Of a stretch of 12,021 bases of DNA, positions 1-5,498 are shown in pieces. The notes beneath the pieces are model-generated. The model made no database searches. It saw only the letters and a list, made by a program, of their open reading frames with translations, and was not told where the DNA came from. The stretch's first letter is position 1; every line of letters begins with the position of its first letter. Source of the stretch: Pseudomonadota bacterium (GTDB lineage Bacteria > Myxococcota_A > Polyangia > Polyangiales > Polyangiaceae). The stretch is from the NCBI GenBank assembly GCA_023460875.1, contig JAEWOQ010000462.1, positions 1 through 12,021 on the forward strand. Reading direction: 5' to 3'. The position numbers and the translations under genes were made by a program.

Positions 1-45
1 GGCGGCGCCGATGCGGGCGGCGCCGATGCGGGCGGCGCCGTTGCG
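1..45. repeat. 15-bp tandem repeat, three copies
   Basis: Three units GGCGGCGCCGATGCG lie at 1-15, 16-30 and 31-45, the third with one substitution (A to T). Because the unit is a multiple of three it is translated in frame on the minus strand as a PPASA-type repeat in the proline-rich linker of the zinc-ribbon protein. The array may continue beyond the left edge. Confidence 0.85.
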
Positions 46-326
46 GGGCGCGGAGAGGAGAGATCTGGAGGTGGATCAGGCGGCGGAGGCGCCGGCGGCA
101 AAGGCGCGCCAGGGGTGCGCTGAGGGATCCCGAGCAGGGTCCGGCCCCGTCGTGACGGGAGAGAGAGCTCCGGCGGCGCCTGATCCGCGCCGCCGCTTGC
201 GGGGCCGCTCGGCCCGGGTAGGGTCTGGCCCGGCGGCTGGGCGGGGCCCTCCAGGGGCTCGCCGCAGGCGATGCAGTGGTTGCGACCGGGCCGGTTCGGC
301 GTACCGCAGCGCCGGCAGGTGTGCAT
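1..326 (-). CDS. Zinc-ribbon, proline-rich protein (N-terminal part; runs off left edge)
   Basis: Reading the minus strand from an ATG at 326 gives 108 codons without a stop up to the window edge. Residues 4, 7, 18 and 21 are Cys in a CxxC-x10-CxxC pattern (MHTCRRCG...HCIACG), a small zinc ribbon at the extreme N-terminus. After it comes a Pro/Gly/Ala-rich linker with the short motif GRTLLGIP at about residues 61-68, then a PPASA repeat at the edge. A zinc ribbon plus a T-[LM]-L-G-[IM]-P motif in a Pro-rich linker is, to my knowledge, common in myxobacterial proteins that carry a further domain downstream; here that domain lies outside the window. It is divergent from hisF across 66 bp, and no clear Shine-Dalgarno is seen. 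The function is unknown. The overlapping plus-strand reading frame at 11-433 is compositional. The start is fairly sure because the Cys motif begins at once. Confidence 0.7.
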   Translation of the reverse strand, partial: MHTCRRCGTPNRPGRNHCIACGEPLEGPAQPPGQTLPGPSGPASGGADQAPPELSLPSRRGRTLLGIPQRTPGAPLPPAPPPPDPPPDLSSPRPATAPPASAPPASAP

Positions 327-353
327 GGCGGTGCTTATCCGATCCGCAAGGTT

Positions 354-383
354 TTGTCCAAAGCGGCGGGTCTGCCGTATGGG
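354..383 (+). promoter_or_regulatory. Candidate hisF promoter
   Basis: TTGTCC (354-359; 4 of 6 to TTGACA) and TATGGG (378-383) are separated by 18 bp, and the -10 element ends 9 nt before the GTG start of hisF at 393. GGGAGAA at 381-387 overlaps the -10 and would also serve as a Shine-Dalgarno, so the two readings compete: a nearly leaderless transcript from here, or a longer transcript from further upstream that uses GGGAGAA. Confidence 0.4.
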
Positions 384-392
384 AGAAGTCGA

Positions 393-1160
393 GTGTTAGC
401 GAAGCGCATCATCCCCTGTCTCGACGTTCGTGAGGGCCGCGTGGTCAAGGGCGTCAACTTCGTCAACATCCGCGACGCGGGGGATCCCGTGGAGTGCGCC
501 ATTCGCTACGACGCGGCCGGCGCTGACGAGATCACCTTTCTGGACATCACCGCCACCCACGAAGCGCGCGGCATCCTCTTGGACGTGGTGGCGCGCACCG
601 CGGAGGTGGTGTTCACGCCGCTGACCGTCGGCGGCGGCATCAGCAGCCCGGACGACGTGCGCTCCCTGCTGGGCGCCGGGGCTGACAAGGTGAGCGTGAA
701 CAGCGCGGCCGTGCGTGATCCTTCCCTCATCGAGCGGGTCGCGGGCGCTTGGGGCACTCAGGTGTTGGTCCTCGCGATCGACGCCCGGCGTAAACCCGAG
801 GGCGGCTGGGAGGTGTTCACCCACGGCGGGCGACGGGGCACGGGCCTCGACGTCATCGAGTGGGCGCAGCGGGGCGCGGCGCTGGGCGCTGGCGAGATCC
901 TGCTGACGAGCATGGACCGGGACGGGACCCAGGCGGGCTACGATCTGCCCTTGTTGCGGGAGGTCACGGCCGCCGTCGGGATCCCCGTGGTGGCCTCCGG
1001 CGGCGTCGGCACCCTCGAGCACCTGCGCGAGGGCCTGGTCGAGGGAGGCGCGGACGCGGCCTTGGCTGCGAGCATCTTCCACGACGGCATCTACACCGTC
1101 GCTCAAGCCAAGGCGTTCCTCCGGGACGCTGGCGTGCAGGTTCGGGTGGAGGACTCATGA
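393..1160 (+). CDS. hisF: Imidazole glycerol phosphate synthase, cyclase subunit HisF
   Basis: HisF is the (beta/alpha)8-barrel subunit that, with the glutaminase HisH, turns PRFAR and ammonia into imidazole glycerol phosphate and AICAR, linking histidine and purine synthesis in the cytosol. The 255-aa product has the usual family length. It begins MLAKRIIPCLDVREGRVVKG and carries both catalytic aspartates at the canonical positions, D11 (CLDV) and D130 (AIDARR), together with the phosphate-binding loops TVGGGI (about 78-83) and VASGGVG (about 200-206). GTG at 393 is chosen because the family N-terminus starts exactly there and GGGAGAA lies just upstream; extending to ATG 276 would add unrelated residues. 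Its stop overlaps the next start (ATGA at 1157-1160). No other his gene is in view, so the histidine genes are split in this genome or lie outside the window. Confidence 0.97.
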   Translation: MLAKRIIPCLDVREGRVVKGVNFVNIRDAGDPVECAIRYDAAGADEITFLDITATHEARGILLDVVARTAEVVFTPLTVGGGISSPDDVRSLLGAGADKVSVNSAAVRDPSLIERVAGAWGTQVLVLAIDARRKPEGGWEVFTHGGRRGTGLDVIEWAQRGAALGAGEILLTSMDRDGTQAGYDLPLLREVTAAVGIPVVASGGVGTLEHLREGLVEGGADAALAASIFHDGIYTVAQAKAFLRDAGVQVRVEDS

Positions 1161-2566
1161 GCGTATCACTCGCAGAGATCGTGGCGGCGTCCCGGCGCGG
1201 GGCGACCTCGTTCGTCGCGGAGAGCGCCGGCTACATCGTGCTCGGGTTGGCGGACGACGCCCTGCGCAAGCTGCTCGGCGCCGCGCCGGTGGTGGACGGT
1301 TGGACCGCCCGGCTCGACGCTCACGGCGGCTTGATCCCTGGCGAGGTGGCTCGAGGCGTCCCCGAGGTGGACATCGAGCGGAGCCTGCGCGGTTTGCTGG
1401 CGACGCTGCTGCAGGCGGTACGCTCACCGAGCCCCAACCTCGCGCGAGTGGCTGGGCGCCCAGGACTGACGGGGCTCGCCCATTTGGTGGTGGAGCTCGA
1501 GGCGGCGCTCGTCCCCGTGAACCGCAAGGCCGCGCGGCGGTCTCTGGCGCGCTTGTGCCGCGAGACGCAGCGCGCCTTGGAGCGGGGAGGGCTCTCGGTC
1601 GAGCCCTTGCTGCACGTGCCTGCGGAGGCGCCGAGAGGCCTCTTTGGAGCGCTGGACGAGAGCCCGCGGGGAGAGGCCGTGGCGCCGGAGCAGGAGCTAG
1701 CCAGTGGAGGAGGAGGCTCTCCAGCGAGCGCTTCGTCGCAGACGACGTCGGCGCTCTCCGGATTGCCACCCCGCATCCACTCCGTGCTCGCGCCGCCGCC
1801 GGATGAGCTGGACATCGACGTAACCGTCGAGGAGGAGCTCCCTGAAGGAGCGTCGTCCTTTGCGGCCTCCTTCGCGTCGTCGCCATCGCCCGAGCCATCG
1901 CCCGAGCCATCGCCCGAGGTACCGCCCCTCGAGCTCTCGAAGTCACCGCCCGAGACGAGGGCTCTGAGCTTCGAAGACACGCCATCGCACATCCTCGCGG
2001 CGGCGGCGGCGGCGGCCGCGGCGCCCGACCTCAGCGCCGCTCCGAGCACCAGCGATGCTCCGAGCACCAGCGATGCTCCGAGCACCGCCCCTTTGAGCGC
2101 TGCCCCTTCGACCACCAGCGCGCTCCCGCCCAGGGTCGGCGCGGTCCCCTCAGGGGACCTCCAGGAGGACGAACCTCCCGGAGAAGCCCTGGCCGAAATT
2201 CTGGAACCTCTCGAGCTCAGCGCGCCCGCTCCAGCGGTTCAAGGCGAGCTGAACGGGGACGACGAAGAACGGGACGAGACGCCGACGCGAGTGTGGGCTC
2301 CCGTAGCCCCCCGGTTCGGCTCCGATGCTCCGATGGACGCGGGCGCGGCCCTGGAGTGGAATGAGGCCACAGACGTAACCCCTCGCTACGAGCTCTCCGC
2401 CTTCGTCGACGAGGGTGACACCTCGCCGCCGGAGCCACCCCCATTTCCGAAGGTGTCCCGGCGCCCGCCGAGCGACATCGCCGAGCTCTTGGCGAGGCAC
2501 GGGGGCGCCCGCCAGACCGACGAGTCCGAGCTGCTCGAGGGGCTCGGCAAGCTCGCGGGTTGTTGA
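1157..2566 (+). CDS. Protein of unknown function: conserved-looking N-terminal domain and long low-complexity linker
   Basis: The 469-aa product is not recognised as a named family. The start ATG overlaps the hisF stop (ATGA) and follows GGTGGAGG, so it is probably translationally coupled. Residues 1-145 look folded and mostly helical (LAEIVAASRRG..., a central VDGWTARLDAHGGLI strand-turn, then LVVELEAALVPVNRKAARRSLARLCRETQRAL). Residues about 160-435 are Pro/Ser/Ala/Glu-rich and probably disordered, with PSPE repeats (about 243-254), nine alanines (281-289) and APSTSD repeats (about 295-310). A short helical tail at about 437-469 (SDIAELLARHGG...LLEGLGKLAGC) may be a binding peptide. There is no signal peptide or membrane segment, so it is likely cytosolic. 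The N-terminal pattern recalls kinase-like non-catalytic folds, but that is a guess. An adaptor or scaffold role would suit the layout; the function is unknown. Confidence 0.85.
   Translation: MSVSLAEIVAASRRGATSFVAESAGYIVLGLADDALRKLLGAAPVVDGWTARLDAHGGLIPGEVARGVPEVDIERSLRGLLATLLQAVRSPSPNLARVAGRPGLTGLAHLVVELEAALVPVNRKAARRSLARLCRETQRALERGGLSVEPLLHVPAEAPRGLFGALDESPRGEAVAPEQELASGGGGSPASASSQTTSALSGLPPRIHSVLAPPPDELDIDVTVEEELPEGASSFAASFASSPSPEPSPEPSPEVPPLELSKSPPETRALSFEDTPSHILAAAAAAAAAPDLSAAPSTSDAPSTSDAPSTAPLSAAPSTTSALPPRVGAVPSGDLQEDEPPGEALAEILEPLELSAPAPAVQGELNGDDEERDETPTRVWAPVAPRFGSDAPMDAGAALEWNEATDVTPRYELSAFVDEGDTSPPEPPPFPKVSRRPPSDIAELLARHGGARQTDESELLEGLGKLAGC
1883..1918 (+). repeat. 12-bp tandem repeat, three copies
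   Basis: CCATCGCCCGAG occurs three times head to tail (1883-1894, 1895-1906, 1907-1918). It is in frame with the host gene and encodes PSPE-type repeats in the disordered linker. Confidence 0.9.
2039..2086 (+). repeat. 18-bp tandem repeat, two full copies and a partial third
   Basis: GCTCCGAGCACCAGCGAT at 2039-2056 is repeated exactly at 2057-2074, with the first 12 bases again at 2075-2086. It encodes APSTSD APSTSD APST in the linker of the unknown protein and directly follows a GCG/GCC run coding for polyalanine. Confidence 0.9.
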
Positions 2567-2584
2567 GGGGACGAGCGTTGGAGC

Positions 2585-2599
2585 CTCCCTTTCAGGGAG
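2585..2599 (+). other. Small hairpin between the unknown protein gene and the permease gene
   Basis: CTCCCT (2585-2590) and AGGGAG (2594-2599) form a perfect 6-bp inverted repeat with a 3-nt loop. No T-run follows, so it is not a convincing terminator. It could moderate read-through or protect mRNA ends within the run of genes. Confidence 0.3.
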
Positions 2600-2630
2600 C
2601 AGAGCGCTCCGCTATGACGCAACGGATCCC

Positions 2631-3563
2631 ATGCTGCACCGGATTTCCGTCATCGCCCTGAACACCTATCGGGAGGCGGTCCGAGCGCGCATCCTGCACG
2701 GCCTCTTTGGCCTGGCGCTGGCGACCGGTGCTTACTCCTTGGTCGTCGGCGCCTACGCGTTGCAGGAGCAGCTGCGGGTCGTCGCCGATCTCGGCGCGGC
2801 CTCCACGTCCCTCTACGCGGTGCTCGTGGCCGTGATCTTGGGTGCCACGAGCCTGTACCGTGAGCTCGAGCTGAAGACCATCTTCCCCATCCTGGCGCGC
2901 CCCCTCCACCGCGCCGAGTATCTGCTCGGCAAGTACTTCGGCACCCTGCTCACCCTCGCCGTCTTCGTCGCGGCGTACACCGGCCTGCTGCTCCTCGCCT
3001 TGGGAGCCATCGCTGGACAGGGGCTGTTCACCGCCCTGGCGGTCCCGTTGGGGCTGGTGGCTGCGGCGGTGCTCGTCGGGTGGCGGAGCCCTCGGCTGCG
3101 GACCTGGCTCCCCATCCCGGTCGCTCTGGCCTTGCTCGTCTGGGGCGCGAGCTTCGCCGTCGACGCCCCGGACGATCGGCGCGTGCTGCTGGGCGCGGGG
3201 TTGCTCACCTTCCTCGAGGTCTGCGTCATTTGCGCCATCGCGACGGTGTTCGCCTCGTTCTCGTCGCCGTTCCTCACGGCGCTGTTCACGCTGGGGTTCG
3301 TGGTGCTGGGCCGCTCTGCGGACACCCTGGCGCGCCTGCCGGAGCGGGTCTTTGGGACGACCATCAAGGAGATCGCGGGGGTCCTCAGCGAGGTGCTGCC
3401 CAACTTGATGGTCTACGTGCCGCCTCGTCCGCTCCTGACGGGAGAAGCCGTGGGGGTGAGCTACTGGCCGTATACCGGCGCGGCGGCGCTCCAGGCCGTG
3501 GCGTGGTCGGTGGGGTTGCTCGCGCTCTCGACCATCATCTTCCGGCGCCGCGATTTCCTGTGA
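2631..3563 (+). CDS. ABC-2 type transporter permease (NatB/COG1277-like)
   Basis: A 310-aa polytopic inner-membrane protein with about six hydrophobic segments (roughly residues 18-40, 50-70, 102-150, 155-172, 185-225 and 282-302). The stretch TIFPILARPLHRAEYLLGKY after the second segment is the typical loop of ABC-2 permeases that work as homo- or heterodimers with a separate ATPase to export lipids, polysaccharides, ions or gliding components. That family link is established knowledge; the substrate here cannot be told. ATG 2631 is used because it starts just before the conserved amphipathic N-terminus (MLHRISVIALNTYREAVRARILHG). No good Shine-Dalgarno is visible, and the longer frame upstream only runs through the 3' part of the preceding gene. 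No nucleotide-binding subunit lies next to it, which is unusual. It sits 64 bp after the unknown protein gene and 40 bp before the next gene. Confidence 0.88.
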   Translation: MLHRISVIALNTYREAVRARILHGLFGLALATGAYSLVVGAYALQEQLRVVADLGAASTSLYAVLVAVILGATSLYRELELKTIFPILARPLHRAEYLLGKYFGTLLTLAVFVAAYTGLLLLALGAIAGQGLFTALAVPLGLVAAAVLVGWRSPRLRTWLPIPVALALLVWGASFAVDAPDDRRVLLGAGLLTFLEVCVICAIATVFASFSSPFLTALFTLGFVVLGRSADTLARLPERVFGTTIKEIAGVLSEVLPNLMVYVPPRPLLTGEAVGVSYWPYTGAAALQAVAWSVGLLALSTIIFRRRDFL

Positions 3564-3603
3564 GCGCGCTGGCTCTGATTGGCCGAGGAGGGGTCGACGC
3601 GTC

Positions 3604-4302
3604 GTGGTCTCGGTGATGGCTGTCTGGCTGCGTCGCGCGGTGCAGCTCCTGCTGCTCGGTGTGTTCTTCGTAGGCTTGATGACCGCGCGGGAGATCCAGC
3701 GGGGTGAACGGGCGCTGCGAGCGAGCGACGAGGCTTTCCACCAGGGAGACCTCGAGACTTCGGTGCTCCATGCCCGGACGGGGGCCATGGCCTACGCGCC
3801 AGGTGCGCCCCATGTGGAGGCGGCCTACCAGCGCTTGGAGGCGATCGCGCGCGGGGCCGAGGCGGAGGGGCGCCATTCCCTCGCGCGCACCGCCTGGGGA
3901 GCCGTGCGCAGCGCGGGCCTACAAACGAGTCACTGGTGGGTGACCCGCTCGGACGAGCTCGAGCGGGCGCAGGTCGCCTTGGCGCGCTTGAACCGCGCCG
4001 CTGCCCTGAGGGCGGAGGTGGGGGTGCTCGCGCGCCCCGAGTCGTCGACGCGCGGTGGCGATGGAGCCGAGGCGCGCCACGGCGGCGTTTGGGGTGAGGC
4101 CCACGCCGCCAGCCACGGGGCGAAGCTGCTGCGGATCGGCTTGCTCGCGCTCGGGTTCGGCGCCCTGCTGCTCGGGCTCGCCTGGGTGGGGTGGCGGGTG
4201 ATCGACGAGGCAGGGGAGGTGCAGCGCCGGGGCCTCTCGTTCGCGCTCGCGCTGTGTCTGGCGGGCACCGCTTGTTGGCTGTTCGTGGTGCTCGCGGGGT
4301 AG
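3604..4302 (+). CDS. Small membrane protein with TPR-like middle region, unknown function
   Basis: The 232-aa product has one hydrophobic segment at about residues 12-27, a helical soluble stretch at about 30-140 (RALRASDEAFHQGDLETSVLHAR... then an AYQRLEAIARGAEAEGRHSLARTAW repeat), a variable Gly/Ala/His-rich loop at about 143-172, and two C-terminal hydrophobic segments at about 175-198 and 210-231. The paired helices with small residues at fixed spacing resemble tetratricopeptide repeats, so a protein-binding role is plausible (inference). The GTG at 3604 lies 10 nt after a strong AGGAGGGG (3586-3593); ATG 3616 is possible but 22 nt away. It is 40 bp after the ABC permease and 9 bp before the recombinase gene, so probably co-transcribed. 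With the permease it may form one envelope complex, but nothing proves this. Confidence 0.8.
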   Translation: MVSVMAVWLRRAVQLLLLGVFFVGLMTAREIQRGERALRASDEAFHQGDLETSVLHARTGAMAYAPGAPHVEAAYQRLEAIARGAEAEGRHSLARTAWGAVRSAGLQTSHWWVTRSDELERAQVALARLNRAAALRAEVGVLARPESSTRGGDGAEARHGGVWGEAHAASHGAKLLRIGLLALGFGALLLGLAWVGWRVIDEAGEVQRRGLSFALALCLAGTACWLFVVLAG

Positions 4303-4311
4303 CATGGCCAG

Positions 4312-5340
4312 GTGAACGTGCGCGGGGCGGCAGCAGCGGACAGCGCGCAGGGGTCAGCGCAGGACTCAGCGCAGGACTCGCCCCTCCGCGTTTGTATCGA
4401 GCGCTTCGTCGAGCATCTTCGGTACGAGCAGCGGAGCTCCCCCCACACGGTCGCGGCGTACCAGCGAGATCTCCTGCAGCTCGAGGTCTTCTTGGGGGAG
4501 CGGCTGGGGCGAGGAGCCGATCCAGGAGACGTGGACAAGGTGGCGCTCCGCGCGTGGCTCGCGGAGCTGTCCCGTGAGATCACGTCGACCTCCCTCGCCC
4601 GAAAGCTCGCGAGCGTGCGCGCGCTGCTGCGCTACCTCGAGCGGCGGGGGGTCGTGCGGGCGAACGTCGCGGCGGCCATGAAGACGCCCAAGGTGCGCCG
4701 CAAGATGCCGCTGTTCCTCAACGCCGACGCGGCGGCTCGGGTCGTCGAGGCGCCGCTACAGGGCGAGACGCCCGCCAGCGCACCCGAGCGGCTGCGGGAC
4801 GCGGCGTTGCTCGAGCTGCTCTACGGCTCGGGCGTGCGCGTCAGCGAGCTGGTCCACCTCGATCTGGAGCACGTGCGCCTCCGGGAGGGCACCATGCGCG
4901 TGCTCGGTAAGGGCCAGAAGGAGCGCATCGTGCCCATCGGGGGCCCTGCGCGCGCCGCCTTGCACGCCTACCTGGAGCGCCGCGGAGAGCTGGCCCATCC
5001 GAAGACCGGCTTCCTCGATCCGCGTGCGCTCCTCGTGAGTCGGCGGGGCGCTCGGCTCGGCGTGCGCAGGGTCCAAGAGCTGGTCCAGCGCTATGGGGTG
5101 CTGGGGAGCGGGCGAGGGGATCTCCACCCGCACGCCCTGCGGCACTCCTGCGCCACGCACATGCTCGAGGCAGGGGCGGATCTGCGCGCCATCCAGGATC
5201 TGCTCGGGCACTCGAGCGTGGTGACCACCCAGCGCTACACACACCTGACGATGCAGCAGCTGTCCCAAGTCTACGACCGAGCGCACCCGCTGGCGCGCCG
5301 GCCGCGTGGCGACTCCGGCGACTCCGGCGACTCCGAGTGA
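4312..5340 (+). CDS. xerC: Tyrosine recombinase XerC/XerD-like
   Basis: A 342-aa site-specific recombinase; cellular Xer proteins resolve chromosome dimers at dif at the division septum. Residues about 25-120 match the core-binding (SAM-like) domain (CIERFVEHLRYEQRSSPHTVAAYQRDL). Residues about 135-325 form the catalytic domain with every active-site residue present: R176 (SGVRVSEL), K200 (VLGKGQKERIVPI), H274 and R277 (HPHALRHSCATHML), H300 (LLGHSSVVTTQRYTH) and the nucleophile Y309. It is longer than the usual ~300 aa because of an N-terminal SAQD repeat tail of about 23 residues and a C-terminal GDSGDSGDSE tail. The start is uncertain: GTG 4312 has no close Shine-Dalgarno, while GTG 4318 has AGG six bases before. 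It is 9 bp after the TPR-like gene. No integrase-type neighbours or att sites are seen, so the housekeeping Xer role is favoured over a mobile-element integrase; XerC versus XerD is not certain. Confidence 0.92.
   Translation: MNVRGAAAADSAQGSAQDSAQDSPLRVCIERFVEHLRYEQRSSPHTVAAYQRDLLQLEVFLGERLGRGADPGDVDKVALRAWLAELSREITSTSLARKLASVRALLRYLERRGVVRANVAAAMKTPKVRRKMPLFLNADAAARVVEAPLQGETPASAPERLRDAALLELLYGSGVRVSELVHLDLEHVRLREGTMRVLGKGQKERIVPIGGPARAALHAYLERRGELAHPKTGFLDPRALLVSRRGARLGVRRVQELVQRYGVLGSGRGDLHPHALRHSCATHMLEAGADLRAIQDLLGHSSVVTTQRYTHLTMQQLSQVYDRAHPLARRPRGDSGDSGDSE
4354..4377 (+). repeat. 12-bp tandem repeat in the 5' end of the recombinase gene
   Basis: TCAGCGCAGGAC occurs twice (4354-4365, 4366-4377), with a diverged copy just upstream. 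It encodes the SAQD-type N-terminal tail that precedes the core-binding domain. Confidence 0.8.
5308..5334 (+). repeat. 9-bp tandem repeat at the 3' end of the recombinase gene
   Basis: GGCGACTCC is repeated three times head to tail (5308-5316, 5317-5325, 5326-5334), giving the GDS-GDS-GDS tail that follows the catalytic domain. It lies immediately before the stop codon and looks like a recent slippage expansion. Confidence 0.88.
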
Positions 5341-5483
5341 CGACGCACAGGGTGAGCGCGAGCCACATCGAGGACGATTACGGCGAGGGCGCACGACCGC
5401 GTAGAGCCCAGCGTCGGGTCCCGTGAGTCTCCGAGGAGGCGCGCGCCATCGCGGCCGAGCGGTGGCCCCCGCGTGCGAGCGTG

Positions 5484-5498
5484 TTAAAAGACCGCCGC
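5484..5498 (+). promoter_or_regulatory. Candidate -10 element and short or absent leader of the phosphatase-fold gene
   Basis: An AT-rich island TGTTAAAAG stands out in otherwise GC-rich DNA. TTAAAA (5484-5489) ends 9 nt before ATG 5499 (alternatively extended -10 TGT-TAAAAG). No good -35 is seen. The 5341-5498 gap after the recombinase gene otherwise holds nothing I can name; no intrinsic terminator is visible there. Confidence 0.4.

Noticed and set aside
1..45. CRISPR-like repeat at the left edge
   Set aside because: The units are directly adjacent without spacers and translate in frame as a Pro/Ala repeat.
2592..3788. Minus-strand frame of 398 aa opposite the ABC permease
   Set aside because: The composition is Arg/Gln/Asp/Pro-rich without hydrophobic core or motifs, while the plus strand encodes membrane helices with the conserved ABC-2 loop.
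4312..5340. Integron, prophage or other mobile element suggested by a tyrosine recombinase
   Set aside because: There are no attC-like arrays, phage genes, att repeats or composition change nearby; the protein looks like a cellular Xer recombinase. I also found no dif-like site in the window.
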